Assembly: GCA_044238605.1 (NCBI GenBank)
Contig: JBIICY010000009.1
Span: 1 to 64,000 of the forward strand
DNA from: UBA10438 sp044238605
Lineage (GTDB): Bacteria; Bacteroidota; Ignavibacteria; Kapaibacteriales; Kapaibacteriaceae
Length of the DNA stretch: 64,000 nucleotides
Reading direction: 5' to 3'
Part shown: piece after piece, positions 10,401 to 20,012 of the stretch
How the letters are laid out: each line of letters starts with the position of its first letter
How positions within the stretch are numbered: the stretch's first letter is position 1
The notes under the pieces: generated by a model
Database searches by the model: none
Told to the model about the DNA's origin: nothing
What the model saw: the letters and a program-made list of their open reading frames with translations, nothing else
Position numbers and translations under genes: made by a program

Positions 10401-12510
10401 CGTACCGGGAGGTAAACCGCAGTTCTACACATGGAAGTCGAAATTCTCGCCGAACGGAACCACGCCGTACAAGGTGCCGCCTGGTGAGCGCGACACGGTG
10501 ATGATCACGTTCTGTCCGCGTACTCCGGCAGACAGCACACTGATGGAGTGCCGAGCCGCAATGCACATCAAGGCCTTCGGTTCGCAGTGGAGCAACACGC
10601 TCGAGACGTTCCTGATCGGTAAACGATCTCTGTCGTTCCGTCCAACACCAACTTCACGTCAGTTCCCATACGGTGTCATTGATGTCTTGAGTCCAACGCC
10701 ACTGTCTGTTGTACTCAAGATTCCTGATTACCGGTTGAATCCCTCACAGGATCAAGTGGTGATCGACTCGATCACGTTTGAACCGAATGACCGTGTGTTC
10801 TTTATCACGGCGCCAACAGTGTTCCCGTATACCATTGACCCCGGAGATTCTCTTGTGGTCCAGTTCAAGCAGCGACCACGAGCCCCGAAGGACTATCGTG
10901 CTCGCATGAAGTTCTGGTTCAGCAAGCCATGTACCGGCTGGGATACAACGGTGCTGATTCGAGGAGGGGGCTTTGCACAGACCAAGGGTCTGCAGTTTAC
11001 GTTCGACCCGAAACGCCCCTTGCCGGATACATTTACGATGATATCATGCGATACGATTGCGGTACCCGTTTACAGCTCAATCGTGATCGATGCAACGGTT
11101 GTTGATATCAGGATGCGAGTTGACTTCGACACAACGCAGCTGCGTCTGCTCGATATCACTTCGCCGCTAACGGCAAATCAATGTACATCTACTACAGGGG
11201 GCGTGCAGTTTACCCCAGCTATCCTCATTGATACCTCGGCCTACGGCGGGTATGATGTTAAGCTGAAGAACTTCTGTGGAATTGATTCGCTAAGTCCATT
11301 TGCAACGATGCGCTTTGTAACGCGGAACAATAACCGTGCTAACAGTAAGCTCACGATCGATAGTATCAATTTTGATACGGAAGATGTGATCCTGTACCGA
11401 CTGATCGCATCTGGAGACAAGGGTACGATCATCGCGCTGAAGTCCGACATCAACATTGTTCAGCCCGTTCAGTTCGATTCTGTTCGCATCCTCGAATGCG
11501 CAGATCGCACAATTACGGTAGTAAACACAGGTGATGTTCCTAATGCCGTGAGCTCGTTACTTGATGTGCCGACGTACACGACGCTTGTTCGTAGCGTTCC
11601 GCCCCTTGGAGACTCTATCCCACCTGGCGACTCGGCTGTTGTAACACTGCGATTCTGCCCACGTTCAGAGCGCGGCATCGACACGAACGTTACTGTTGTG
11701 AGCTCCTACCCATGCGACGTGCGCGATACCACCAACGTCAAAGGTTTCGGATATGCCCCAGAGTTTAATGTAGACCTTTTGCCAACACAGAAGTTCTTCC
11801 TGCCTGATACAATGCGGGGCGGTATTGGCGATACTATAGACATACCGGTGATGATCGACAAGGACGTGTCGGTAACCTATAACGGCGTAACGTACTGGTT
11901 GAATGGCCTCAACTACGATGTAAAGGTCTCGTACGCACCGCGCTCGCTGAAGTATATCGGTCCGTCTGCAATCTCTAAACCTGCCAACATTACGGTGTCA
12001 TCTGCGCAGCCAGGAGACATCGACATTGCCGTGCGCGGAGCCGATACAACACGGTCAGGCCCGATTGCATCCTTGCAATTCGTTGTTACCGTTCCAGAGC
12101 TCTCAGCTACCGATGTATCGTTGCAGACCAGCGGTTACATTTCTGATTCGCTTCAGTTCCTCGATATCATACCTCAGGGCGGAGCAACACCGTTTGTCAC
12201 GTCGGGCAAGTGCAACATATCGGTTGTCAAATTTGCAGGTGTCGGCAGGCCGCGCCTTGCCGTGCATCCACAGCCGGCCGTTGATAATGCCCTGGTCACC
12301 TTCCGCATGCAGGAGACCGTTCCAGTACTTCTTGAGATTCTTGATTCCCGAGGTAGCATCATTGAGACGGTACTTGATGGGGAGTTAACGCTCAATGGCG
12401 GTGAGTATGCACTGAAGATCAATACGGCCAACTATGCAGCTGGATTGTACTTTGTGCGCATCTCTGCTGGTGTGTTTAGTTCAACATCGACCATGATGAT
12501 CTCGAAGTAG
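7468..12510 (+). CDS. Giant LamG / choice-of-anchor-D surface protein with T9SS tail
   Basis: A 1680-residue secreted protein. I chose the ATG at 7468 (AGGA seven bases upstream, signal peptide ending at LRAQF) over an in-frame TTG at 7462. A concanavalin-like LamG domain occupies about residues 50-230 (LTFELWAKIDKQ, HHYAAVFDGTTQTVSLFIDGV, VDEVRIWERAL). Then come many choice-of-anchor-D/ASH-type immunoglobulin-like repeats of about 100 residues, each with a phrase like PGDSVLIPVTFRPT followed by a short G(R/K)G ending. A T9SS sorting domain closes it (VHPQPAVDNALVTF to ISK). It is likely a cell-surface adhesin or structural fibre; LamG suggests carbohydrate binding. The next gene starts 5 bp later. 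Confidence 0.85.
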   Translation: MSALIRVLVVLALCLSASPLRAQFPAGCDTRKECVGQAVSMTVTSGRSQHFVELAKNPIKMRQTALTFELWAKIDKQAGQRQYIGGLWGPNSDFNDVFILYIDQNDQLTFEVNGDEGQLFAVDNTIVRADASALYGAWHHYAAVFDGTTQTVSLFIDGVLAAGPVRNSTYPTNYLRPLDRGDLPLLIGSFNGVADNANLNRTLKGMVDEVRIWERALDSATIFCQKDRSLNGNESGLRVYLRCNESVNNITSLCDATGNGFTGLLRSGASNQRSDRAVPRTLSVTPASIKDTIRCDSVASWTFTINDAAPCGSSAALVMRGPNAGRYRVTPTSVTLTPGVPTTVTVTFTGTNVGQIVDTLEIRPTNRCGLPNTQVKLDLVRLTETGVTRGSLTFDTLWVGCVDKTYIDSTFQICNTSDMIGQPRTLTIQSILAKEPKSYQVVGVTWPILLPPGQCTTLVVRSFVRDTTADYLDTLEIRTDDRCQRTPIRMPIIGRTQEVISIRNPGGTRRIDTMRFEPTCPGLLSSPQQYVWQNLTLTPMQIDTVIVPKDFTHYRIRFPAILQPKTGQSPIAVRFLPRQPGTVFDSIIIKTSIQGCRIEKKIYVSGRGLDNKVEWSVNGLVDFGNVIVGQQKTLQIRARNNSKFDALSVALYVERGEAFALLGGTGRTIQPGDSVLIPVTFRPTDSLDYIDKLCLFETRCYTVDCIDLRGKGVLETFRFQPLVMETQNVISCQSREDSVFIVNMTNSTRTIDSLRFVDQSGGRLVITDPPGGIDGKSFTIPARDSLRILTRYTPNDPSRDRADRAYIRFRDASRAEWQVQLIGTSVAPKIFITQLTAFGVVEVGDVKQQQLILENTSSLPVRIDSLAIGAGFTIISTSRPIPLTLAPRDSIRIVVEFRPTAAKDYSADLTAYSSDPCVVVGTGKLSGRGVIIKLESALSLVNFGYTRPCECVERSIEMLNGSLRFDMTIDSIWIDSVGVPGGKPQFYTWKSKFSPNGTTPYKVPPGERDTVMITFCPRTPADSTLMECRAAMHIKAFGSQWSNTLETFLIGKRSLSFRPTPTSRQFPYGVIDVLSPTPLSVVLKIPDYRLNPSQDQVVIDSITFEPNDRVFFITAPTVFPYTIDPGDSLVVQFKQRPRAPKDYRARMKFWFSKPCTGWDTTVLIRGGGFAQTKGLQFTFDPKRPLPDTFTMISCDTIAVPVYSSIVIDATVVDIRMRVDFDTTQLRLLDITSPLTANQCTSTTGGVQFTPAILIDTSAYGGYDVKLKNFCGIDSLSPFATMRFVTRNNNRANSKLTIDSINFDTEDVILYRLIASGDKGTIIALKSDINIVQPVQFDSVRILECADRTITVVNTGDVPNAVSSLLDVPTYTTLVRSVPPLGDSIPPGDSAVVTLRFCPRSERGIDTNVTVVSSYPCDVRDTTNVKGFGYAPEFNVDLLPTQKFFLPDTMRGGIGDTIDIPVMIDKDVSVTYNGVTYWLNGLNYDVKVSYAPRSLKYIGPSAISKPANITVSSAQPGDIDIAVRGADTTRSGPIASLQFVVTVPELSATDVSLQTSGYISDSLQFLDIIPQGGATPFVTSGKCNISVVKFAGVGRPRLAVHPQPAVDNALVTFRMQETVPVLLEILDSRGSIIETVLDGELTLNGGEYALKINTANYAAGLYFVRISAGVFSSTSTMMISK

Positions 12511-12515
12511 TCGCA

Positions 12516-13694
12516 GTGCATACATACGATGTTGTTGTAATCGGCGGAGGAGCTGCCGGCTTGTTCTGTGCCGCCCAAGCCGCTGCATGGGGCAAGAGTG
12601 TAGTTGTACTTGAAGGCAACGCAACTGCAGGCAAGAAGATCCGGATCTCGGGTGGCGGTAGATGCAACTTTACAAACCGCATCGTAACGCATCGGAATTT
12701 CTTGTCAGAGAATCCTGACTTTTCACGCTCGGCTCTTGCGCGGTACACACCGGATGACTTTATCGCGCTTGTCGAATCCCATGGCATAGCCTGGCACGAA
12801 AAGACTCTCGGCCAGCTGTTCTGCAATGAATCGGCACAGCAGATAATCGACATGCTCCTGTCCGAGTGCGAACGCGCTGGTGCTGAGGTGCACTATGGCG
12901 TCCGCGTTACCCATGCAACGCACAACGGCTCGTTTGTTGTCTCGACGTCTTCAGGTGACTATGTATCTACCGCACTCGTGGTTGCCACCGGAGGATTGAG
13001 TATTCAGTCACTCGGTGCAAGTGATATTGGGTATCGGATTGCACGGCACTTCGGACATCGCATCATTGAGCCACTTCCTGCTCTTGTGCCACTTGTGTTT
13101 CCTACTCAGGCATGGAATAGGTTTGGATCGATCTCCGGCGTGAGTACAGAATGTTCTGTCTCCGCAGCTGGATCCGCATTTCGTGAGAACATCCTGTTTA
13201 CGCATAAGGGGCTGAGTGGACCAGCCATTCTGCAGATCTCGTCCCATGCGCGAAATGTATCAGAGTTTATAATCGACCTGCTGCCCGATGTTAGCCTCGA
13301 GCACCTCATCGAGGACTTCCCAGGTGAGAAACGTCATCTCGCTACGATCCTCAAAGGAAAGCTGCCGCAGCGCCTCATCGATGCATGGCCAGATGATAGA
13401 CTGGATCGTCCGGTCAATTCAATGCCACGTGCCGCCACGGAAGAGGTTCTGCACATGATGCACAATTGGAAGCTGCATTTCGGTAACACCGAGGGGTTCG
13501 CCAAAGCAGAGGTAACATCAGGCGGGATCGACACTCGAGAGCTGTCGTCAAAGACGATGGAAAGCACCAAACAGCCTGGGTTGTATGCCATTGGAGAAGT
13601 TGTAGACGTTACCGGCTGGCTTGGAGGCTATAACTTCCAGTGGGCATGGAGCTCTGGGTATGCTGCCGGAGAGGCTATCAGAAGTCAGACCTGA
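12516..13694 (+). CDS. BaiN/HI0933-family FAD-dependent oxidoreductase
   Basis: A 392-residue cytoplasmic flavoprotein. The N-terminal Rossmann motif VVVIGGGAAGLFCA (residues 6-19), the family block GKKIRISGGGRCNFTN (about 39-54) and the C-terminal FAD-binding stretch GEVVDVTGWLGGYNFQWAW are all present. Members are usually annotated as NAD(P)/FAD-dependent oxidoreductases; the physiological substrate of most is unknown. The GTG start at 12516 is forced because the Rossmann fold begins at the fourth residue. Its 3' end overlaps the convergent helicase gene by 17 bp. Confidence 0.9.
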   Translation: MHTYDVVVIGGGAAGLFCAAQAAAWGKSVVVLEGNATAGKKIRISGGGRCNFTNRIVTHRNFLSENPDFSRSALARYTPDDFIALVESHGIAWHEKTLGQLFCNESAQQIIDMLLSECERAGAEVHYGVRVTHATHNGSFVVSTSSGDYVSTALVVATGGLSIQSLGASDIGYRIARHFGHRIIEPLPALVPLVFPTQAWNRFGSISGVSTECSVSAAGSAFRENILFTHKGLSGPAILQISSHARNVSEFIIDLLPDVSLEHLIEDFPGEKRHLATILKGKLPQRLIDAWPDDRLDRPVNSMPRAATEEVLHMMHNWKLHFGNTEGFAKAEVTSGGIDTRELSSKTMESTKQPGLYAIGEVVDVTGWLGGYNFQWAWSSGYAAGEAIRSQT

Positions 13695-16600
13695 CGTAAT
13701 CTATCACGTACGAAGGGTCTACATCGTGCTGCAGTGCCTTGGTAAACACTAGGCGCGTGCGCACAGATGTGCACGAGGGGAAGGATGCAAAACACAGCTT
13801 GGCATAGGCCTGCATCTGCGATGTGTACAGAGCCCCCTGCTCTGCAAGTTGGCGTGTATTGCGGACGGACGAAGTTTTCCAGTCCCATACCTCCACTACT
13901 CCATTGATCTCGGGAAGGCGCACATCGAGAACTCCATGCAGCAGAACGTCGTCGTCCATCATCGCCAGCTGCTGCTCGATGCGTACGTCCTTCAGGTGCG
14001 GCGAAATCATCTGAACTAACGACGATCGCAGCGTTGAAAACACTTCGATGGCAGCCTGCGAAGCCTTGGCGCGGGTAAGACCACTTGAGTGAAGCGAGCG
14101 AACGATCTGCTCCATCAAATCATCATCTGATAGTTCGGCCGAATGCTTGATCACTGCAGCAAGCGCGGTGTGTATGGCAGAGCCCATCTCGGCACTTGAC
14201 GTTGAACCTGCTGGAGCAGTTGATTGATGATACTGCGTTGTTGAGCTCGGCGTTTGCGTCCACCGTGGCAGGGGCTCTATTGGTTCGATGAGATGTACCA
14301 CTGATCTCTCAGATGCATGTGCCGGCTGATATCGCTGAAGTGCATCTTCTGCACCAAACGTTACAACGCGTTCGTTGCCGTAGTTCTTGAGACCATCTGC
14401 AATCATACCGGCAAGACCAGGTGGACGATGCTCATCACGGTCTGATGGCAGGCAGAGTATCAGCTGCTGCTTTGCCCGCGTCAATGCAACATAGAGTAGA
14501 CGTCTGTCTTCTGCTGTCCGACGGGTTGCGGAAATCGTCTTGTTGCAATAATGCGATAAACACCGGGCTCCGGGAATCGACACCGTCAGGCCGAGCTCTG
14601 ATGTTTCGATGGCGCTATCGGATCTCTGTGAACCGGTGAGACCTGCAAGCACAACGAGGTCAAACTCAAGCCCCTTAGCCCCGTGAAGGGTCATAATGTG
14701 TACTGCATCATCATCACTAAGCACAGCACTCTCTGCTTCGCTGTCGTTCTCAGGAACCGAGATTGCCTTGAGTACATCGAAATGGGATGTACCTCCCTCG
14801 AGAACAACATCTCGGCAGATGCCAATGAGTTTCTCAACGTTAGCGATCATTTGATCGTATCGCTCTTCTCCAGACACTGTTTCATACCACATGGTATGAT
14901 CGAGCATATGCTCAAGTACAACGTGCGACGGAAGTTCGGCAAGCTCTTCAGAGAACTTCTGGAAAAACGCAGCTGCGGCCTGCTGTGCAGGGCTAGCCAA
15001 GCCCGCAGAGACAAGCTGCGTAAGACCGTCCTGGAAACTTGATGCACTGCCCGTTAGCGCTGCAGCAGTGATGTCTTCATCACTGCAGCGAAGCAGCGGA
15101 GAACGCATCACGCTGGCTGTTGCCAAGTTGTTGCTGCGCTCTATGCATGATGTGAGCGCATTACGAAGGTCTGCAATCTCCGGACGGCTGAAAAAGGAAC
15201 GTCCGCCGTAGATCGTAAACGGTATACCACACCGGCGGAGTGCACTTGCAATTGTAGCTTTAATGGAATTCTTCGGAACCAGAACAGCTATGTCCTTGGG
15301 GCAAAGAGAGCCGTGCGCTGATGCAAGAGCATCGGCGATGGACCGAGCTACAACATCTGATTCGTCGAGCGTGCCAAACTCAGCAACAACTACGCGGCGG
15401 TTTGATGGATCTCGTTCAAGTTCCAAGCCTGCAACAAGGGGCTGGTAGGGAACATCGTAACTGGTTGTAGATGCAGTATCGGCACCATCACCCGCAAAGA
15501 ACGCAGAGCACATGCTGTTTACGGCATCGCATAGATCAGGATGCATCCGAAACGACTTTGAAAGAAGCCTCATGCCATCATCTGTGCGCGTGCGGAGATT
15601 AGTCTGCGTTATTGCATGGCGTGCACGTCGAAACAGACGGACGTCTGCATTTCTAAACTGGTAGATACTTTGTTTGTCATCTCCAACGACAAAGACTAGA
15701 GGACCCGGAGTAGCTGCTGTGACAATGTCTGGAGCAAGAAGCTCAAGAATACGATACTGTGTAGGGTCTGTATCCTGAAACTCATCGATCATAACATGTG
15801 TGATGCTCGAGCGAACGGCGTGTTGGATCTCATCCTGCTCTAACAAGGCTGTTGCCTCATGGATCATGTCATCAAAGTCTATCACATTCCGCGATCGCTT
15901 AACTCTGATGTACTCCTGTGAAGCAGCAACGCCAAGTTCTGCAACAAGAGTAAGAATATTTACAAGCCCTTCTTCTGCAGCATCGTCCCAGTCCATTGAA
16001 AGTATCTGGAGTGTATCGTCATCTACCTCCGAGAGTTCTGGATACACGTCTGCATTCTTCGCTTCTTTGTCGACCTTCTTTTTAGCGAACAGCATCTTCT
16101 TGGTGAAGAACTCATCGCGCAGATCATCGAATTGCCCCTTCACAGACGACGAGAATCCTTCGTGTTCAAGCTGCTGAAGCAGCGAAACACAGGCGCTGTG
16201 ACATGTGCGGTAGCAGTCGTATGTAGTAACACCACGCAACGCAGATTCGATTGTCGAGAGCAGTTCTCTCGCTGTACCCTGCTGGACAACCTTCACTGCT
16301 GCGGCACGTTCCTGCAGGATGTCTGCGGTAGTACGTGAGATAAAAAGCTCGGCAGATCTGGCCCGTGAGCGGTCTCGCGCTATCGACGTTACAAGCTGCT
16401 CGATCATATCAAGCGAAACATGCTCAATGGCTGTTAACAACCGCGCGTGAAGCTGATGTCCTCGAGCGGCTGCCCCGCGCAGTGCTGTGGCAACAGCACC
16501 TGCAACCAGATATGACGATTCACGATCATCGGCATCCCGCACGTCATGGGGTATCCCCACGACATCTGCGTACTGCCGTACGAGTCCGGCGCAGAAGCTA

Positions 16601-16941
16601 TGGAATGTGCTGATTCTCGCTAGTGCGAGCGACCTAGAAACGCTGCGCAGGCGAGCAACAAGGTCTGCATCGCTTACCGAGGCACTGTAGGGGGCTCGCT
16701 CTTCATCCTTCGAGAGAAGCTCCTCAATGCGTTCATGAATGCGTTCGCGCATCTCAGCGGCGGCTGCCTTTGTAAACGTGATGGCTACGATGTTTTCAAT
16801 GGGCACACCATCGAGGACTACCGCACGTAGGAATCGCTCGATCAGGATGCGCGTTTTGCCAGAACCGGCATTGGCCAGCACCGCGCAATGCAAATGGCGG
16901 TCAAGAGCTGCAAGTTGCTGTTCATTGAGAGGATGACCCAT
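13678..16941 (-). CDS. AddA/RecB-like UvrD-family helicase-nuclease
   Basis: A 1087-residue DNA helicase with a C-terminal nuclease domain, of the AddA type that processes double-strand breaks. SF1A motifs in order: Walker A NAGSGKT (24-30), the Walker B line VMIDEFQDTDPTQYRILE, GDDKQSIYQFRNAD, TLHGAKGLEFDLV and LLYVALTRAKQQL. The PD-(D/E)XK nuclease is recognisable near the end (GVLDVRL followed by VEVWDWKTS). The ATG at 16941 starts one base after the stop of the M16 peptidase gene, implying translational coupling; an upstream in-frame start would overlap that gene. No AddB or RecC-like partner is visible in this window. Confidence 0.85.
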   Translation of the reverse strand: MGHPLNEQQLAALDRHLHCAVLANAGSGKTRILIERFLRAVVLDGVPIENIVAITFTKAAAAEMRERIHERIEELLSKDEERAPYSASVSDADLVARLRSVSRSLALARISTFHSFCAGLVRQYADVVGIPHDVRDADDRESSYLVAGAVATALRGAAARGHQLHARLLTAIEHVSLDMIEQLVTSIARDRSRARSAELFISRTTADILQERAAAVKVVQQGTARELLSTIESALRGVTTYDCYRTCHSACVSLLQQLEHEGFSSSVKGQFDDLRDEFFTKKMLFAKKKVDKEAKNADVYPELSEVDDDTLQILSMDWDDAAEEGLVNILTLVAELGVAASQEYIRVKRSRNVIDFDDMIHEATALLEQDEIQHAVRSSITHVMIDEFQDTDPTQYRILELLAPDIVTAATPGPLVFVVGDDKQSIYQFRNADVRLFRRARHAITQTNLRTRTDDGMRLLSKSFRMHPDLCDAVNSMCSAFFAGDGADTASTTSYDVPYQPLVAGLELERDPSNRRVVVAEFGTLDESDVVARSIADALASAHGSLCPKDIAVLVPKNSIKATIASALRRCGIPFTIYGGRSFFSRPEIADLRNALTSCIERSNNLATASVMRSPLLRCSDEDITAAALTGSASSFQDGLTQLVSAGLASPAQQAAAAFFQKFSEELAELPSHVVLEHMLDHTMWYETVSGEERYDQMIANVEKLIGICRDVVLEGGTSHFDVLKAISVPENDSEAESAVLSDDDAVHIMTLHGAKGLEFDLVVLAGLTGSQRSDSAIETSELGLTVSIPGARCLSHYCNKTISATRRTAEDRRLLYVALTRAKQQLILCLPSDRDEHRPPGLAGMIADGLKNYGNERVVTFGAEDALQRYQPAHASERSVVHLIEPIEPLPRWTQTPSSTTQYHQSTAPAGSTSSAEMGSAIHTALAAVIKHSAELSDDDLMEQIVRSLHSSGLTRAKASQAAIEVFSTLRSSLVQMISPHLKDVRIEQQLAMMDDDVLLHGVLDVRLPEINGVVEVWDWKTSSVRNTRQLAEQGALYTSQMQAYAKLCFASFPSCTSVRTRLVFTKALQHDVDPSYVIDYVRSDF

Positions 16942-16942
16942 C

Positions 16943-18205
16943 TTACTCACCAGCTGGGAGCAGGCAGGTAGAACTCCACATGCTCGGTGTACAATAGGCT
17001 GCTGCAACACGCTGAACGTCCGCCATTGTTACAGACTCAAGAGCTTCAATCGTCTGACGCGGATCTTCGGGATAGCCTTCTTCCATGATACCCTTGCCGA
17101 GCAGCGTCATGCGCGAGGTGAGAGATTCGAGCGACATGAGCTTGCTTGCCCGAAGCTGCGCTACAGCGCGCTTGCGCTCGGCTGACGTGATGCCGTGTTC
17201 TGCAAGAGATGTCATGATCGAGGCGACTTCTTTCTCTACCCGACTGCGCTGTGCTTCGTCGATTCCAGCATAGATGGCCATGATACCACAGTCCATAAAC
17301 AGCTGTAGTTGCGAGTATACAGAGTATGCCAGCCCCCTTGTTTCGCGAAGCTTTACATTGAGACGCGAAGACATGCCGTCTCCGAGAACCACATTCAGAA
17401 TCTGCAGAGCAAACCTGTCTGCATGATGATACCCAGTTGTTGGCGTCTGCCACAGTACATGTGCCTGCTGCGTCTGCTTGTGATGCTCAGCATGCGATGG
17501 CTGGGCCGCTACAGGCGCTTTGCGTGCATCTGTCCGACGTCTCTTGCGAGGCAGGCCTGTAGTGCATCGCTCGATATGGCGGGCAAATGTCTCGATGTCG
17601 TGGTTTCCGCTAATGGCAATGATAATGTTGCCGGTGGTATAGTGCTGCTGATGGAAGCGTTGGATATCTGTCTGACGCAGGCGTTCTACATCGGCAACTG
17701 TACCAACGATCGACGAGCCGATTGCGTGTGTCGGGAACAGCTGCTGTTCTCCGAGGTCAAAGATGTGTTCTTCGGGTTCGTCCTCGTAGGAACGAATCTC
17801 CTCCACGATGATCGTGCGTTCTTTCTCAACATCTGCCTCGTAAAACAGTGGATGCACGACTACATCAGCAAGTGTTTCGGACACGTCATCAAGATGCTCT
17901 CGAAGCGTACGCACATAGTAGCACGTTTCTTCCTTTGTAGTGTAGGCATTTGCATATGCCCCGCGATTCTCAAAATCTCGAGAGATCTTCGATGTTGTGC
18001 GGGAGCTCGTGCGCCGGAATGACGTGTGCTCTACAAAATGCGCCACACCAGATTTGCCACGAGGTTCATCCCGTGTGCCGGCCTGTACCCAAATACCTAG
18101 GGCGCAGGAATCCACCGAGGTAACGTGATCAGAAATGAGTCGAATACCATTGGAGAGAACCAGCTCTGTTGGTGGGGTCCACACGGACCGTTGTGATTCT
18201 TTCAT
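16943..18205 (-). CDS. M16 zinc peptidase (insulinase/pitrilysin family)
   Basis: A 420-residue metallopeptidase. The inverted zinc motif HxxEH is intact (H56-F-V-E-H60), and the downstream helix with the third ligand is visible (ADVEKERTIIVEEIRSYED). The C-terminal half has the family's RGLAYSVYSQ block. No signal peptide is seen, so it probably works in the cytoplasm, like the processing-peptidase-like members found in most bacteria; its substrate is unknown. It lies immediately upstream of the AddA-like helicase. Confidence 0.92.
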   Translation of the reverse strand: MKESQRSVWTPPTELVLSNGIRLISDHVTSVDSCALGIWVQAGTRDEPRGKSGVAHFVEHTSFRRTSSRTTSKISRDFENRGAYANAYTTKEETCYYVRTLREHLDDVSETLADVVVHPLFYEADVEKERTIIVEEIRSYEDEPEEHIFDLGEQQLFPTHAIGSSIVGTVADVERLRQTDIQRFHQQHYTTGNIIIAISGNHDIETFARHIERCTTGLPRKRRRTDARKAPVAAQPSHAEHHKQTQQAHVLWQTPTTGYHHADRFALQILNVVLGDGMSSRLNVKLRETRGLAYSVYSQLQLFMDCGIMAIYAGIDEAQRSRVEKEVASIMTSLAEHGITSAERKRAVAQLRASKLMSLESLTSRMTLLGKGIMEEGYPEDPRQTIEALESVTMADVQRVAAAYCTPSMWSSTCLLPAGE

Positions 18206-18237
18206 ATGGGGCGAAGATAACCACTGCCGCCATTGTC

Positions 18238-19035
18238 TTACGGCTGATGTTGATAGCAGTATCGGGCAGGGGACGTTACGGTGCGCTTACAGCGGTTGCC
18301 GGCCTTTGTGGTGCCTTCGCATTGCCGAGATGCAGTTGGTGTTGTCTGGATCTTCTCGCGCTCGGTTGAAGGTGTTGACTGTGATACGGGCACTGCAGGC
18401 AGATTGGTTGGTCGGGTAGTGACCTCGATACCCGTTACCGGATGTATCTCCCATGGAGAGCCGCGCCAGATGCGCGATCCACCCGAGCCTGCAGACTCAT
18501 CATCGTGCATGGCATCGTAAAACGCCCAGCCACGGATCTTTACCCAACGTCCGAGGTACTGGTCGCGCAGTGCGCGCTGCGACCAATCAATGCGTCTGTC
18601 CTTCATCATTTCCCGGAACCGAGGTGTAATCTCTGCTACAAGCAGTTTCTCCTTGGCACCACCATCCATTGGGTCCAGCGTGAGTTCAATGTGCGAATCG
18701 CGATGCCATTGATCGGTGCTCTTACAGTTGACAGATTCTACAGCTCCGATCTTTATCTCAGACACATAGGCAACGATCTCAACAGCATCACCTTCTTTGA
18801 ACGTTGCAGGACGCTCTCGAGCCGTCAATAATGTTACAAAGTCAACCTTGCGGTTGATCTGCGCGTCGGTTGGCACGTCGTAGCGGTTCTTCTTCGTGTT
18901 TAGGAGGCGAACATCAGCCCTGACGGCCGAACCCTCCATGGCGCACGTATCAAAGACGGGCTGTGCATGCAGCGATGCACAAACAACGAGCAGAAGGGTA
19001 GCAGTGTAGGCTAGCTGACGGATGTAACGGACCAT
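18238..19035 (-). CDS. Secreted protein of unknown function with C-terminal Cys/His motif
   Basis: 265 residues starting at the ATG at 19035, which gives a standard signal peptide (MVRYIRQLAYTATLLLVVC...LHAQ). The middle has no domain I recognise. The last 30 residues form a small cysteine/histidine cluster, C-x9-C-x10-C-x2-H (ending YCYQHQP), like the DUF5763-type endings found on many bacterial proteins, perhaps metal-binding. The start overlaps the 3' end of pyrC by 25 bp, so it is probably co-transcribed with it. Function unknown. Confidence 0.7.
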   Translation of the reverse strand: MVRYIRQLAYTATLLLVVCASLHAQPVFDTCAMEGSAVRADVRLLNTKKNRYDVPTDAQINRKVDFVTLLTARERPATFKEGDAVEIVAYVSEIKIGAVESVNCKSTDQWHRDSHIELTLDPMDGGAKEKLLVAEITPRFREMMKDRRIDWSQRALRDQYLGRWVKIRGWAFYDAMHDDESAGSGGSRIWRGSPWEIHPVTGIEVTTRPTNLPAVPVSQSTPSTEREKIQTTPTASRQCEGTTKAGNRCKRTVTSPARYCYQHQP

Positions 19036-20012
19036 GATAGATCTTTTCCTGCCCACATCGGCACTACACTTCCGTACTGTGCTGGTATGGTCATTGGTGT
19101 ATTCGTGAGTGTGACGTGCTTTTCCGGCGGCGTAACGCGGTACAGACGCTGCGCATTATCTGAGACAAATGTCTGAAGATTTTCCAGTGCGCTGTGCTTT
19201 GCAAAGAGTTCAGCGAGCATCGGAAGGAGAATTGGGGCGGTAAAGACTCCGGCGGCGCAGCCCGGACATTCCTTCTTGTCTCGAGGATGAGGAGCAGAGT
19301 CACTGCCCATCATTAGCTTTGGGTGCGCACGCAATGCTGCTTGAAGAAGTGCTTCGCGATCTTCTGGGCGCTTAGCGATAGGCTTGCAGAAGAGATGCGG
19401 GTTTAGCATGCCCCCTGCAAGATCATCTAGTGTGATGATCAGGTGGTGCGGCGTTACCGTTGCACGCAAGTTTTCGAATTCATCCAATAGCCCTACAGCC
19501 TTCTCTGTTGTGATATGCTCCATCGTGATGCGAAGCTTGGGGAAGCGCGTTGCCAGTGCCCGATACACCTCGCAGAACTCCGCTTCGCGGTCCATCACAA
19601 ACCCGTGGGTTTCGCCGTGAACCAGAAGCGGAATATCGAGCTCCTGCATAGCATCGAACACATGAGCCATGGACATGATCTCGCTCACGCCGCCATCACT
19701 ATTGGTTGTTGCTCCGGCTGGATACAGTTTAATGCCAATGATATGGGGCTTTGCGGCCTCTAGTTCTGCATACGTATAGTCGCGGAAGAACAACGTCATG
19801 TACGGATCAAAGGCATGTCCTGCACAGGCATTGTTAACCTCCTGGGTATACCAGAGCAAGCGATCAAGCGTGTCTACCGAGGGCAGTAGGTTGGGCATGA
19901 TCACGCCGCCCGCAAAATGTTCGGCAGACAACGGCGCAACAACGCGCAGCATGTCGTCCTGACGAAAATGAATGTGCATATCGAGTGGTGATCGAAGCGT
20001 GATATTCATCAT
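19011..20012 (-). CDS. pyrC: Dihydroorotase (PyrC type)
   Basis: A 333-residue zinc enzyme that interconverts carbamoyl-aspartate and dihydroorotate, the third step of pyrimidine synthesis. Class II features are present: metal-binding H13-I-H15, the carbamylated-lysine block GIKLYPAGATTNSD (Lys95), and downstream metal ligands in VHGETHG, TMEHITT and the catalytic-aspartate block GSDSAPHP. Length matches E. coli PyrC. The ATG at 20012 overlaps the stop of the upstream gene by four bases (ATGA); a second ATG follows immediately. Confidence 0.95.
   Translation of the reverse strand: MMNITLRSPLDMHIHFRQDDMLRVVAPLSAEHFAGGVIMPNLLPSVDTLDRLLWYTQEVNNACAGHAFDPYMTLFFRDYTYAELEAAKPHIIGIKLYPAGATTNSDGGVSEIMSMAHVFDAMQELDIPLLVHGETHGFVMDREAEFCEVYRALATRFPKLRITMEHITTEKAVGLLDEFENLRATVTPHHLIITLDDLAGGMLNPHLFCKPIAKRPEDREALLQAALRAHPKLMMGSDSAPHPRDKKECPGCAAGVFTAPILLPMLAELFAKHSALENLQTFVSDNAQRLYRVTPPEKHVTLTNTPMTIPAQYGSVVPMWAGKDLSWSVTSVS

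Noticed and set aside
17309..18022. 237-codon open frame on the plus strand inside the M16 peptidase gene
   Set aside because: It is antisense to an intact metallopeptidase gene with full motifs, and its translation has no recognisable fold.
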